DNA of 64,000 bases from Ruminococcus sp. (GCA_017410265.1 JAFQRC010000002.1:62001-126000), one strand, 5' to 3'. Numbered from the stretch's first letter, positions 25,832 to 34,558 are shown. Numbers and translations are program-made. The notes: generated from the sequence alone by a model not told the origin.

Positions 25832-26413
25832 TCAATCATTACGAGTATGGAGCTCTTTGAGAATCGCATCTATATCATCTTCAGTGTAGTCGTCTGTAGG
25901 AACAAATTCAGGTTCAAAGACCTCAACGCTCTGATCTTCCTCAAACTGCTGTGGAAGTTCAATATCATCAAAAGCAACATCTTCCTCATCTTTAGCAGTC
26001 GCAGTATTTACAACTGACGGAACTCTCTTTTTCTTTGAGCTTTCTTTATCATCGCCTTTACCGCCCTTAAGCATCTCACCGACAGTTAAGCCGATATATC
26101 CGCTGATAAAGTAACATACTAAAAGTACAAGCGAGTTAATCACGGAATATTTAAGGTTGCCGTAAAGGAGCATACTCGGTATGTAGATAACCGGAGCGAC
26201 AAAGCTGAGTATCATATCGTTTGTCTTTTTATATCCGTAGTGCATGTTACAGATAAAAGCAGTCAGCGGGAATACTCCGATGTAAACAATATTATTGAAT
26301 ACGATTGAACTATTAGCTATCCTTAACACTGCGGGTAGAAAAAGATAAACAACTCCAATAATGATTATATATGGTAAAAACTCTTTGAGCTTTGTTTCTA
26401 ACTTATCGTTCAT
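25832..26413 (-). CDS. Four-helix membrane protein with acidic tail, function unknown
   Basis: 193 residues that I do not recognise. Four hydrophobic helices occupy about residues 12-115 (IIIIGVVYLFLPAVL is the first). A cytoplasmic-looking tail then goes from basic (SSKKKR) to strongly acidic, ending in DDYTEDDIDAILKELH. The tail could be a docking peptide for a cytoplasmic partner. GGAG precedes the ATG at 26413. It is a single-gene unit. Confidence 0.7.
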   Translation of the reverse strand: MNDKLETKLKEFLPYIIIIGVVYLFLPAVLRIANSSIVFNNIVYIGVFPLTAFICNMHYGYKKTNDMILSFVAPVIYIPSMLLYGNLKYSVINSLVLLVCYFISGYIGLTVGEMLKGGKGDDKESSKKKRVPSVVNTATAKDEEDVAFDDIELPQQFEEDQSVEVFEPEFVPTDDYTEDDIDAILKELHTRND

Positions 26414-26451
26414 AATGTCTTCTCCTGAATATATAGTAAATTTCAAAGCCT

Positions 26452-26480
26452 ATTATACTCAATATAAGTACTAAAATCAA
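26452..26480 (-). promoter_or_regulatory. Promoter of the four-helix membrane protein gene
   Basis: TTGATT (26480-26475), a 17-nt spacer and TATAAT (26457-26452). Confidence 0.75.
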
Positions 26481-26513
26481 GATTTATAGTGTGAATTTTT
26501 TGTTACAACGCGG

Positions 26514-26542
26514 TTGACTTATTTATTTTGTTGGTATAGAAT
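26514..26542 (+). promoter_or_regulatory. Promoter of mgtE
   Basis: TTGACT (26514-26519), a 17-nt spacer and TAGAAT (26537-26542). It lies about 200 nt before the mgtE start, leaving room for a structured leader. Confidence 0.7.
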
Positions 26543-26548
26543 TATGAT

Positions 26549-26741
26549 ATCTGGGATTTACCCAAAAATAACTTATGAAAGAGGCGAGATTTAAATGGAC
26601 GCTGGAAGTACTGCCGGCAACCCCCTTGGGCGAAGTACAACTGAAAACAGCCTGCGGTATAGTGTCTGCGCCTGTTTTCATCTTTGATACCTCGGGGACT
26701 GTCTTCTACTTCCGCCTAAATCAAATTAGGAGGATAATACT
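26549..26741 (+). ncRNA. Structured mgtE leader, candidate magnesium riboswitch
   Basis: The leader of about 190 nt can fold into a closed domain: AGGC (26582-26585) with GCCT (26714-26717), GGAAGTA (26604-26610) with TACTTCC (26707-26713), and a hairpin TGAAAACAG / CTGTTTTCA (26642-26650 with 26672-26680). The arm GCCT overlaps CCTAA (26715-26719), which can instead pair with TTAGG (26726-26730) and cover the AGGAGG ribosome site at 26728-26733. That gives two exclusive states that open or close the ribosome site. mgtE genes in Firmicutes often carry the M-box magnesium riboswitch, but I cannot match its core sequence confidently here. Confidence 0.5.
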
Positions 26742-28121
26742 ATGGAAAGGAATACAGTCACTCTTTTCGAGACTATAGTAACACTGCTCGAAAATAAAAA
26801 ATACGCGACTTTAAGGGACATTCTCTCCACGATGAATCCTTTCGATATCGCAGTGATATTCGAAGACATTCAGGACGAAAAAACCGCTGTGCTGTTCAGA
26901 CTTTTGCCAAAAGAGCTGGCAGCTGAGGCTTTCGTCGAAATGGAAGAAGAAACTCAGCAGCTGCTCATACACAGCTTTTCTGATACTGAGCTCAAGGAAG
27001 TCATCGACGAGCTTTATGTCGACGACGCCGTTGACCTTATCGAAGAAATGCCCGCTAATGTCGTAAAGCGTATTTTGCGTCAGGCTGACCCTGATGTCAG
27101 AAAACAAATTAACGAAATATTAAAATATCCTGAAGATTCTGCCGGCTCGATTATGACAACCGAGTTTGTCAAATTAAGACCTAAAATGACAGCCGAAGAA
27201 GCTATCAAGCGAATCCGTCGTACAGGTATTGACAAGGAAACTATCTACACCTGTTATGTATCTGACGAGCACTCGACACTTATCGGTATCGTCACCATAA
27301 AGAGTCTTCTTCTGGCAGAAGATGATGAAACTATTGAAAACCTGATGGAAACAAATGTTATCTCGGTAAACACCCTTGATGACCAGGAAAATGTTGTTCA
27401 GGTATTCAATAAGTACAACTTCCTCGCTGTGCCTGTTGTTGATAAAGAGAACCGACTCGTCGGTATCATCACGGTTGACGATGCTATCGATGTCATGGAA
27501 GAAGAGGCAACCGAGGATATCCAGAAGGTTGCGGCTATTACTCCTACTACAGATAAGCCGTACGACAAACTGTCTGTCTTAGAGATATACAAAAGCCGTA
27601 TACCGTGGCTTTTGATACTCATGATTTCAGCTACATTCACAGGTATGATTATCAGCTCATTTGAAGCAAGCTTAGCAGCATCGATAGTGCTCACCGCCTT
27701 CATTCCTATGCTGATGGGTACCGGCGGTAACTCGGGCTCACAGTCATCGGTTACTATCATTCGTTCTCTTTCTCTTGGAGAGATTGAATTCAAAGATGTT
27801 TTCAGAGTGATTTTCAAAGAAAGCAGAGTCGCTTTGCTTTGTGGTGTCACTCTTTCTTGCGCTAACTTTGTGAAGATGCTCTTAGTCGACAGGATGCTAC
27901 TACACAACGAAGAGGTCACCATAATGATTGCTTTGGTTGTATCGCTGACAATCATCGCTACTGTCTTCTTTGCGAAAATCGTTGGTTGTGTCTTACCGAT
28001 GGTGCTGGCAAAAATCGGCTTTGACCCTGCGGTAGTAGCCAGCCCGTTCATCACCACCATTATGGATGCGTTGTCACTGTTTGTATATTTTACTATCGCT
28101 ACTTCAATTCTACACATATAG
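26742..28121 (+). CDS. mgtE: Magnesium transporter MgtE
   Basis: 459 residues: an N-terminal superhelical domain (about 1-125), a CBS pair (about 135-255, with AGSIMTTEFV), a plug helix and five membrane helices (about 280-459). The pore segment contains MLMGTGGNSGSQSS and a late GFDPAVVASPFITT, both typical of MgtE. It is a homodimeric Mg2+ channel whose cytoplasmic domains close it when magnesium is plentiful. AGGAGG lies 8 nt before the ATG and can be hidden by a hairpin in the leader. Confidence 0.95.
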   Translation: MERNTVTLFETIVTLLENKKYATLRDILSTMNPFDIAVIFEDIQDEKTAVLFRLLPKELAAEAFVEMEEETQQLLIHSFSDTELKEVIDELYVDDAVDLIEEMPANVVKRILRQADPDVRKQINEILKYPEDSAGSIMTTEFVKLRPKMTAEEAIKRIRRTGIDKETIYTCYVSDEHSTLIGIVTIKSLLLAEDDETIENLMETNVISVNTLDDQENVVQVFNKYNFLAVPVVDKENRLVGIITVDDAIDVMEEEATEDIQKVAAITPTTDKPYDKLSVLEIYKSRIPWLLILMISATFTGMIISSFEASLAASIVLTAFIPMLMGTGGNSGSQSSVTIIRSLSLGEIEFKDVFRVIFKESRVALLCGVTLSCANFVKMLLVDRMLLHNEEVTIMIALVVSLTIIATVFFAKIVGCVLPMVLAKIGFDPAVVASPFITTIMDALSLFVYFTIATSILHI

Positions 28122-28124
28122 ACT

Positions 28125-28152
28125 AAAGCCCGCTGTTTTTCAGCGGGCTTTG
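28125..28152 (+). terminator. Intrinsic terminator of mgtE
   Basis: AAAGCCCGCTG / CAGCGGGCTTT with a 5-nt loop, then GATTTT. Confidence 0.9.
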
Positions 28153-28159
28153 ATTTTGC

Positions 28160-28192
28160 AAAAAAGGCGGTGCAGATTGTACATGCACCGCC
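28160..28192 (-). terminator. Intrinsic terminator of the repeat lipoprotein gene
   Basis: On the minus strand GGCGGTGCA, a 9-nt loop, TGCACCGCC and TTTTTT. Confidence 0.9.
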
Positions 28193-28207
28193 AATTTTAT
28201 TTAGTTT

Positions 28208-28837
28208 TTATTCAATAGAAACGAGTGTGCCGTCAGCTTCATAAACATACTCTTTTATTTCGCCGTTTTCATCAGGCTTATATTCAGAGTAGCCCTTCAC
28301 CTCACCTGTACCGGTATAGGTGGTCATTTTTGTGCACTCGCCATTTTCATCATATTCGTATTCGATATATGACTTTAATGTGTCATCACCCTCATAACGA
28401 TAGAATCTGTACTCATAGCCCAATTCGTTGTACTCATAAGCTACATAGTCTGTCACAACACCGTTTTTATCAAGATTAGCCTGCTTTATGATGCGTTTCT
28501 GAGCGTCATACTCATATGTTGTTGCGCCCTTAACTTTCTCATCCTTGCCGTAGTAAGTGCTCTTAATCTTATTGTTGTTTTCGTCAAACTCGTTTTCAGT
28601 AAAGCCCATCAGCTCACCTTGTGAGTTATAGTTAGCGTTTTTGATGCAATTGCCGGCCTCGTCGTACTCATTCTTATAGTATGAAGTAGGATTGCCGTAC
28701 ACATCGTAATCATAAACCTCGAGGTCTTTAGGGATACGATTCTTCCCACAGCCTGAAAAAACAACTGTACAGGATAACAGCAACAAAACTGCTAATAATA
28801 TAGATGCAAATCTCTTAATCGTAGTTATCTTCTGCAT
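28208..28837 (-). CDS. Lipoprotein with YD/RHS-like repeats
   Basis: 209 residues with a lipoprotein signal (lipobox VFSGC). The rest is about seven repeats of roughly 22 residues of the form YEYDENGxxxKxxxYxxxGxxxxY, for example YEYDAQKRIIK and YEYDENGECTK. The pattern resembles YD/RHS repeats, which form extended beta shells in wall-associated proteins and toxins, and also MORN-like text repeats. No toxin domain or protease follows. It is probably a small surface protein that binds carbohydrate or simply spans the wall. Confidence 0.75.
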   Translation of the reverse strand: MQKITTIKRFASILLAVLLLLSCTVVFSGCGKNRIPKDLEVYDYDVYGNPTSYYKNEYDEAGNCIKNANYNSQGELMGFTENEFDENNNKIKSTYYGKDEKVKGATTYEYDAQKRIIKQANLDKNGVVTDYVAYEYNELGYEYRFYRYEGDDTLKSYIEYEYDENGECTKMTTYTGTGEVKGYSEYKPDENGEIKEYVYEADGTLVSIE

Positions 28838-28886
28838 ATAGTATTTCTCCTTTTATAAAATGTACATATATTGTACCACAAAGTAA

Positions 28887-28914
28887 ATTATAACACCAAA
28901 AGCCTTAGTGTCAA
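28887..28914 (-). promoter_or_regulatory. Promoter of the repeat lipoprotein gene
   Basis: TTGACA (28914-28909), a 16-nt spacer and TATAAT (28892-28887). Confidence 0.7.
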
Positions 28915-28923
28915 CAACAAAAT

Positions 28924-28939
28924 TGTAACCCTTGTTACA
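28924..28939. repeat. Inverted repeat before the lipase-like gene
   Basis: TGTAAC, 4 nt, GTTACA ends 15 nt before the lipase ATG and lies just upstream of the -35 box of the divergent promoter. It could be a regulator site or an mRNA hairpin. Confidence 0.4.
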
Positions 28940-28954
28940 GCCAAGGAGAGTAAA

Positions 28955-30202
28955 ATGGGAAGAAAAATCATATCTTTAGTCCTCTCGGTAATACTACCTA
29001 TCGGAGGATTGCTTATGCTGACATCTTGTGAAAAAACAAAAACAAACTACACACTTTCTTTTTTAACAACTCCGCTTTACGCGGAAAATGATACCAAAGA
29101 AAACGAATTCGAGATAACGCTGGACGATTCATTTTTTGAGGCTGTCCCGTCTGATTTCAACGAACAGCTCGCTGTTTCTGCGCTCACTCTATCTTCAACC
29201 GCGTACAGCTACGCCTATGCTCTCAACAACCTCGAAACGCTTGGATTTGAGCATCTGGCAAAATTTAATTATGATGACAACTACAACCAAAATGCTGCGG
29301 GTCTGATAATCGCTTCGAAAAAAACGAAGAGTTCTACCATCGTAGCGATTATTCTACGTGGCACCTACAACAAGGAGTGGTATTCTAACTTTGAAATAGG
29401 GCGCGATGTAGCATCTACAAAGGTCCACGAAGGTTTTTCAGACGCGAAAGACTTCGCTTATAAAAAACTCTCTATGTATATAACAAACTATGGTATAGAT
29501 CGCGACCATATGAAGTTTTTTATAACAGGTCACTCGCGTGGTGCGGCGGTTGCTAATCTCTTATCAAAAGCACTGATTGACACCTACGGACCAAACAATA
29601 TTTACAGCTACACTTTTGCCACTCCTAACACAACACTTGATGAAAATGCAGGTGATAGTCGTTACGCAGGCATCTTCAATTTTGTTAACCCCGAAGATTT
29701 CATAGCCTACATTCCGCTTAAAGAATGGGGATTTACAAAATACGGTACAACAATAGTTTTTCCGCAGAATAACAACAGCGAAGATTATAACAGAAAAATC
29801 GAAAAAGTAGCAGAGCACTACGAAAAGCTCAAAGGCAGAGAGCTCAAAACCTACGGTGGCACCGAAGCTAAAGAGCAATTTTTGTCTGCTGCTTTCAAAC
29901 TCGCTCCAACTGTAAAGGACTATTACGATACAAAGTACGAAATAGCAGGACTTGAGCTCAGCGTATACGAATATATGACTATAGTAGCTCATCTCTTAAA
30001 CGAAGAAAATATGATATCAAACGGACTTATTATGCTAAGCTCTGACGGCACCGCTTTTGAACCTTTGAAAAACTATATAATGAGTGGCATGATAAGTGAC
30101 GGCTCCGACTTTTCGCTTGACTACGAAAACTCCCTTATCAGCTATGCTCACACTGCGGAAACCTATCTTTCCTGGATGAAGGTTTATCTTGAGGATATCT
30201 GA
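28955..30202 (+). CDS. Lipase class 3-like lipoprotein
   Basis: 415 residues from an ATG with AAGGAGAG in front. A longer frame upstream lacks a ribosome site. A lipoprotein signal (LMLTSC) is followed by an alpha/beta-hydrolase core with the nucleophile elbow ITGHSRGAAVANLL (Ser near 193). Catalytic Asp is likely in NPEDFIAYIP and a His further on. Proteins of this type hydrolyse acylglycerols or other esters at the cell surface. The natural substrate is not readable. Confidence 0.75.
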   Translation: MGRKIISLVLSVILPIGGLLMLTSCEKTKTNYTLSFLTTPLYAENDTKENEFEITLDDSFFEAVPSDFNEQLAVSALTLSSTAYSYAYALNNLETLGFEHLAKFNYDDNYNQNAAGLIIASKKTKSSTIVAIILRGTYNKEWYSNFEIGRDVASTKVHEGFSDAKDFAYKKLSMYITNYGIDRDHMKFFITGHSRGAAVANLLSKALIDTYGPNNIYSYTFATPNTTLDENAGDSRYAGIFNFVNPEDFIAYIPLKEWGFTKYGTTIVFPQNNNSEDYNRKIEKVAEHYEKLKGRELKTYGGTEAKEQFLSAAFKLAPTVKDYYDTKYEIAGLELSVYEYMTIVAHLLNEENMISNGLIMLSSDGTAFEPLKNYIMSGMISDGSDFSLDYENSLISYAHTAETYLSWMKVYLEDI

Positions 30203-30231
30203 TTGCAATTTATCACACTTCATACTATAAT
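30203..30231 (+). promoter_or_regulatory. Promoter of the hydroxyacid dehydrogenase gene
   Basis: TTGCAA (30203-30208), a 17-nt spacer and TATAAT (30226-30231), 25 nt before the ATG. The -35 box starts right after the lipase stop. Confidence 0.75.
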
Positions 30232-30255
30232 GGTAAAAAACAAAGAAGGTGTAGT

Positions 30256-31206
30256 ATGAAAATCGTAGTATTAGATGCACAGACAATCACAAAAGGTGAT
30301 GTATCACTAGAGCCTCTCTCACACTTTGGAGAAGTAGTCACATATAATCTGACAAAATTCGAGGAAATTTCTGAGCGTGTCAAAGACGCTGACGCAGTTA
30401 TATGCAACAAAACTCTCTTAAATAAAGAGAGCCTCAAAGGTGCAGACAATCTCAAATATATCGGACTTTTTGCGACAGGCTATAATAATATAGACATCGA
30501 CTACTGTAGCGAAAAAGGTATCACCGTCTGTAACGCAGGCTCGTATTCGACAAATGCCGTAGCTCAACACACCTTCGCTCTGATTTTAGAGCACTATTCA
30601 AATGTCGGAAGATACAACGAATTCTGCCACAACGGCGGATGGCAGACAGCCGAAACCTTTTCTCCATTTGTTTTTCCGCTTAATGAAGTCGCAGACAAAA
30701 CAATCGGCATCGTGGGCTTTGGTGCTATTGGTCAGGCGGTAGCTAAAATCGCGCTTGCTTTCAATATGAAAGTGCTGGCATATAATCGTTCAAATAAAGC
30801 ATTCGAAGGCGTTGAGTTTGTTACTCTTGACACCCTGCTTGAAAACAGTGATATAGTAACCGTACACTGTCCGCTAAACGCTGACTCAAACGAGATGTTT
30901 AATAAAAATACTTTCAGTAAAATGAAAAAGGGTGCTTTTTTTGTAAATACAGCCCGAGGTGGTGTAATGAACGAAAGCGATTTAATCGATGCACTGAACT
31001 CTGAACAATTAAGCGGAGCAGCTGTCGATGTGCTCTCTATCGAGCCGATGAACAAAGATTCACAGCTCCCGCACACTAAAAATCTGCTGATTTCTCCGCA
31101 CATCGCGTGGGCTCCGATTGAAACAAGAGAGCGACTGATACACATCGTGTGTGATAACATCGACTGCTTTGCAAAAGGCAAACCTAAAAATGTAGTGAAT
31201 AAATAA
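30256..31206 (+). CDS. D-2-hydroxyacid dehydrogenase (hydroxypyruvate/glycerate type)
   Basis: A 316-residue NAD(P)-dependent enzyme that reduces a 2-keto acid such as hydroxypyruvate to the D-hydroxy acid. The nucleotide motif is GIVGFGAIGQAVAK. The catalytic Arg is in NTARGGVMNE, the Glu shortly after, and the acid-base His in ISPHIAWAP. It sits alone between its own promoter and terminator, so the neighbourhood gives no hint to substrate. Confidence 0.9.
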   Translation: MKIVVLDAQTITKGDVSLEPLSHFGEVVTYNLTKFEEISERVKDADAVICNKTLLNKESLKGADNLKYIGLFATGYNNIDIDYCSEKGITVCNAGSYSTNAVAQHTFALILEHYSNVGRYNEFCHNGGWQTAETFSPFVFPLNEVADKTIGIVGFGAIGQAVAKIALAFNMKVLAYNRSNKAFEGVEFVTLDTLLENSDIVTVHCPLNADSNEMFNKNTFSKMKKGAFFVNTARGGVMNESDLIDALNSEQLSGAAVDVLSIEPMNKDSQLPHTKNLLISPHIAWAPIETRERLIHIVCDNIDCFAKGKPKNVVNK

Positions 31207-31210
31207 GAGT

Positions 31211-31246
31211 AAGGCACAGCAAAACTGCTGTGCCTTTAGTTTGTTT
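31211..31246 (+). terminator. Intrinsic terminator, possibly bidirectional
   Basis: AAGGCACAGC, a 6-nt loop, GCTGTGCCTT, then TAGTTTGTTTT. It lies between convergent genes. Confidence 0.85.
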
Positions 31247-31254
31247 TACTATAT

Positions 31255-32526
31255 TTACTTAGCGTTTCTGTCGACAAATCTTGCTCTGCGCTTTGAATAA
31301 ACAATCTTCTGACCGTGATAGAGTCCGTAGTATCCGGAAAGCATAAAGCTGACAGCCAGAGCCACCGCAAACAGCACGATACCGCCACCCGAGAAAAGCT
31401 CGACGCTTAGAGCTAAAGATGCCATAGGACAGTTAACAACAGCGCAGAAAAGCGCTACCATACCGACAGCCGCCGCGAAAGTCGGGTCGAGTCCTAAAAA
31501 GCCTCCCAGCGTATATCCCAGTGTAGCTCCTATAAAAAGTGTTGGGATAATCTCGCCACCCTTATAGCCAAAGCCAATGGTAATCGCTGTGAAGAGTATC
31601 TTCAAAAACGGATCATACCATTTTATATCACCATACGAAAACGCTGAGTGTATAACATCAGCACCTATACCGTTATATCTGGTTGAGCCTAGAATCAGAG
31701 TGAGTAAAACTATGATAACACCACCGACAGCGACTCTTAGGTACTCGTTTTTAAGAAATTTTTCAGCGTATTTATGAGCCCAGCGCAACGCAAGACAGAA
31801 AATAATACCAACAACCGCACAGCCTATACCCACACCGGCAACCTTGATAACAGACCACATAGTAACTGTTGGAATGCTACCTATTTCAAACTTAATCGGG
31901 TCAAGTCCCATAAGTGTTGTTATTGACCACGCCACGATTGAAGAAACAATGCACGGAACAAACGCACTGTAGTAGAAAATACCGACAGAGATAACCTCCA
32001 TCGCAAATATCGTCGCAGTTAGCGGTGTGCCGAAAAGTGCAGAGAAAAGTCCGCTCATACCACACAGCACGCAGATGTGCATATCTTTTTCATCGAGTTT
32101 AAAAAGGTCGCCGACCTGCTCACCGATACATCCACCGAGCTGGAGCGCTGCACCTTCTCTGCCTGCAGAGCCGCCAAAAAGCTGAGTAATAACCGTACTC
32201 AGGAAAATCACGGGAGCGAGTCTTAGAGGCACTTTTTCTTCACTTCTGATAGACTTGATGACAAGATTAGTGTCGGCTTCACTTGAAAGCTTTGAAATCT
32301 TATAAAAAAGCACTATCAAAAGACCGCCGAGAGGTAAAAATAAAATCAGAAACTCGTGTGCTGTGCGGACTTTAGTCGCTAAATCAACACAGAATCGGAA
32401 CAATCCTCCGATTCCCCCGCCTATAGCACCCGTAATAAGCGCGATAAAGACCCATTTCAAAAACGAAGCTATGTACTGAAAAACTCTGTGCAACTTATGT
32501 TTAACTTTGGTTTTCGCTTGTCCCAT
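31255..32526 (-). CDS. ClC-family chloride channel or chloride/fluoride-proton antiporter
   Basis: About 423 residues with 10-12 membrane helices and no CBS domains. The selectivity motif reads GGSAGREGA (usual GxxxGREGP, with Ala for Pro), and the proton-path segment is SGLFSALFGTPL. A later motif GGEIIPTLFIGATLGY matches the GxFxP region with Ile-Pro. It exchanges or conducts halide across the membrane. AAGGTGGGG precedes the ATG at 32526. The Pro-to-Ala change and the altered filter make chloride selectivity uncertain. Confidence 0.85.
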   Translation of the reverse strand: MGQAKTKVKHKLHRVFQYIASFLKWVFIALITGAIGGGIGGLFRFCVDLATKVRTAHEFLILFLPLGGLLIVLFYKISKLSSEADTNLVIKSIRSEEKVPLRLAPVIFLSTVITQLFGGSAGREGAALQLGGCIGEQVGDLFKLDEKDMHICVLCGMSGLFSALFGTPLTATIFAMEVISVGIFYYSAFVPCIVSSIVAWSITTLMGLDPIKFEIGSIPTVTMWSVIKVAGVGIGCAVVGIIFCLALRWAHKYAEKFLKNEYLRVAVGGVIIVLLTLILGSTRYNGIGADVIHSAFSYGDIKWYDPFLKILFTAITIGFGYKGGEIIPTLFIGATLGYTLGGFLGLDPTFAAAVGMVALFCAVVNCPMASLALSVELFSGGGIVLFAVALAVSFMLSGYYGLYHGQKIVYSKRRARFVDRNAK

Positions 32527-32553
32527 ATACACCCCACCTTTTCATACATCTTT

Positions 32554-32582
32554 ATTATAACTCTCTGTTTAAGTCAGTTCAA
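32554..32582 (-). promoter_or_regulatory. Promoter of the ClC gene
   Basis: TTGAAC (32582-32577), a 17-nt spacer and TATAAT (32559-32554). Confidence 0.75.
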
Positions 32583-32642
32583 GTAACTTACACATAAATC
32601 CTTAGAAAAAACTAAAAATATAAGAAAAGGATAGGTGATAAA

Positions 32643-33593
32643 ATGGATAACAGAAAAGTTGTACTTGTTGGCACGGGCATGGTGGGTATGAGCTTTGCTT
32701 ACGCTACTCTCAACCAGAATGCGTGTGATGAGCTGGTGCTGATTGATATAAACAAGGAACGCGCTATTGGAGAGGCGATGGATTTAAACCACGGGCTGGC
32801 ATTTTCAGAAACATCGATGCAAATTTACGCGGGAGATTATCCTGACTGCAAAGACGCTGATATCGTCGTAATCTGCGCAGGTGTAAATCAGAAAGAAGGC
32901 GAATCAAGACTTGAACTGCTCAGCAGAAACGCAAAGGTTTTTGAGTCTATCATAAAACCTGTTTTGCAAAGTGGCTTTGACGGAATCTTTCTGGTTGCAA
33001 CTAACCCTGTTGATATTATGACAAGAATAACCTACAAAATGTCGGGCTTTCCACACAACAAAGTTATCGGTACAGGCACAACCTTAGATACAGCAAGACT
33101 CAGATATTTAATGGGCAAGTACTTTACAATTGACCCGAGAAACATGCATGCTTATGTCATCGGTGAGCACGGTGACTCGGAATTTGTGCCGTGGTCACAG
33201 GCACTGATTGCGACAAAGCCTGTTTACGATGTCATTAAGGATAATAAAGAAAAATTCACCCTAGATGAGCTTAATAAAATCTCAGACAAGGTGCGCACAT
33301 CCGCTCAGCGTATCATCAAAGCAAAAAATGCCACCTACTACGGCATCGGTATGGCTATAGTCAGAATCGTGAAGGCGATTTTTCAGAACGAAAACAGTGT
33401 GCTGACAGTATCGTCAAGGCTAAACGGTGAATACGGGCTCAAAGATGTTTTCATCGGCAATCCATGCGTAATAAACCGACAGGGTGTAAAAACGATACTC
33501 GAGCTCCCGCTTCAGCGTGATGAGGCAAAAAAACTCAGGGACAGTGCACATATTCTGTGTGACAGCTACGACTCACTTGGTTTTTCTCAATGA
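32643..33593 (+). CDS. ldh: L-lactate dehydrogenase
   Basis: A 316-residue NAD-dependent enzyme of the LDH/MDH family that reduces pyruvate to L-lactate in the cytoplasm. The NAD motif is VLVGTGMVGMSFA, the substrate-binding Arg lies in TTLDTARLRYLMG, and the active-site His is in IGEHGDSEFV (about residue 176). AAGGATAGG precedes the ATG. It supports a fermentative lifestyle in which lactate is one electron sink. Confidence 0.9.
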   Translation: MDNRKVVLVGTGMVGMSFAYATLNQNACDELVLIDINKERAIGEAMDLNHGLAFSETSMQIYAGDYPDCKDADIVVICAGVNQKEGESRLELLSRNAKVFESIIKPVLQSGFDGIFLVATNPVDIMTRITYKMSGFPHNKVIGTGTTLDTARLRYLMGKYFTIDPRNMHAYVIGEHGDSEFVPWSQALIATKPVYDVIKDNKEKFTLDELNKISDKVRTSAQRIIKAKNATYYGIGMAIVRIVKAIFQNENSVLTVSSRLNGEYGLKDVFIGNPCVINRQGVKTILELPLQRDEAKKLRDSAHILCDSYDSLGFSQ

Positions 33594-33617
33594 CGGCGTA
33601 ATATTCACAGTTTGTTC

Positions 33618-33646
33618 TTGAATTGGCACTTTTGATATGATAAGAT
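33618..33646 (+). promoter_or_regulatory. Promoter of the zinc-ribbon membrane protein gene
   Basis: TTGAAT (33618-33623), a 17-nt spacer and TAAGAT (33641-33646). Confidence 0.65.
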
Positions 33647-33674
33647 ATTGGTATCAACTTTTGAGGAAGATACT

Positions 33675-34088
33675 ATGTTTCGAAATTTTATGTATAAAAT
33701 CGCTGCATTTATGCAAGGACGCTACGGCAACGATAAATTAAACACTTTTTTGCTTATTATCACTGCGATTATTTATGTGGTCAATCTCTTTGTCCGCTCA
33801 TCATGGTTGTTTGTTGTGATGATGGTTCCGGTTGCTCTGTATATTTTCCGTGCACTGTCAAAAAACATCAACAAACGCCTGTACGAAAATCGCATCTATG
33901 AAAACATCTACACTGCTGTAACTACATTTTTCAAGCGTCAGCATCTCAAAATCCGCGATTTTAAGACTCATCGCTATGTTAAATGTCCGTACTGCAAATC
34001 CCAGCTCCGTCTAAAAAAACGCACAGGCAACCAGACTATCCACTGTCCGCGTTGCAACGAGGATTTCAAGAAAAACATCTTGTTTTAA
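33675..34088 (+). CDS. Membrane protein with C-terminal zinc ribbon
   Basis: 137 residues. Two hydrophobic helices lie near residues 22-60, and a basic stretch follows. The C-terminus is a four-Cys zinc ribbon, CPYCKSQLRL and CPRCNEDF, 18 residues apart. The ribbon should face the cytoplasm and could bind RNA, DNA or another protein. GAGGAAG precedes the ATG at 33675. I do not know the family function. Confidence 0.75.
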   Translation: MFRNFMYKIAAFMQGRYGNDKLNTFLLIITAIIYVVNLFVRSSWLFVVMMVPVALYIFRALSKNINKRLYENRIYENIYTAVTTFFKRQHLKIRDFKTHRYVKCPYCKSQLRLKKRTGNQTIHCPRCNEDFKKNILF

Positions 34089-34101
34089 CTCAACACAGAC
34101 T

Positions 34102-34132
34102 AAAAGCACCTGAATTTCAGGTGCTTTTTTAT
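34102..34132. terminator. Bidirectional terminator between zinc-ribbon gene and comEA
   Basis: AAAGCACCTGAA / TTCAGGTGCTTT is a perfect palindrome followed by TTTATTT. It reaches the comEA stop codon. Confidence 0.9.
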
Positions 34133-34470
34133 TTCACTGATATAAGCGGACGCAAATTTTCAAAATCCTGATTTCCTATCCCTTTGACCTCTTTTATCTC
34201 TTCGATAGTTTTAAAGCCGCCGTTTTCTTCTCTGTAGCTTACTATTCCTTCTGCGGTTTTCTCCCCGACTCCCGGCAAGGTGCACAGCTTATTGACATCT
34301 GCTTCGTTGATATTTACAAGCTCTACTTCGTAGTTTTCAGCCTGTGAAGAAGAGTATGCGTCACTCTCGGTTTTATCCGAATAGTCGTAGACATTATATA
34401 ATGCCAGAATCAGCGAAAACGCAAGCGCAAGCAGAATAATCACTTTTTCGTTTTTCAATTTATCGCGCAT
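34129..34470 (-). CDS. ComEA-like helix-hairpin-helix DNA-binding protein
   Basis: About 113 residues: a short basic start, one membrane helix (about 12-30), a linker, and a C-terminal double helix-hairpin-helix domain with VNINEADVNKLCTLPGVG and VKGIGNQDFENLRP. ComEA binds double-stranded DNA on the outer face of the membrane during natural transformation. The SLBB domain seen in Bacillus ComEA is absent. No other com gene is adjacent, so DNA uptake is not proven. GTG at 34482 is an alternative start. Confidence 0.8.
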   Translation of the reverse strand: MRDKLKNEKVIILLALAFSLILALYNVYDYSDKTESDAYSSSQAENYEVELVNINEADVNKLCTLPGVGEKTAEGIVSYREENGGFKTIEEIKEVKGIGNQDFENLRPLISVK

Positions 34471-34558
34471 TCTCTCACCCACCTTTTCATTTTTTACTAT
34501 TATATAGTATCGCTAAGATTTTGACAATAATTGTCGGAATTTATAACCCCTTTTCACA

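Noticed and set aside
26549..26741. Firm assignment of the mgtE leader to the M-box class
   Set aside because: Gene context is right but I could not align the conserved M-box core, so it is left as an unassigned structured leader.
27398..28117. Long minus-strand frame of 239 codons
   Set aside because: It is the antisense shadow of mgtE, with no ribosome site and no recognisable motif. Other long antisense frames (for example 10538-11104 and 5398-6069) were dropped for the same reason.
28924..28939. TGTAAC-4-GTTACA as a BlaI-type operator
   Set aside because: The arms are in the opposite order to the TTACA-TGTAA sites at 49777 and 49807, so it does not match that repressor.
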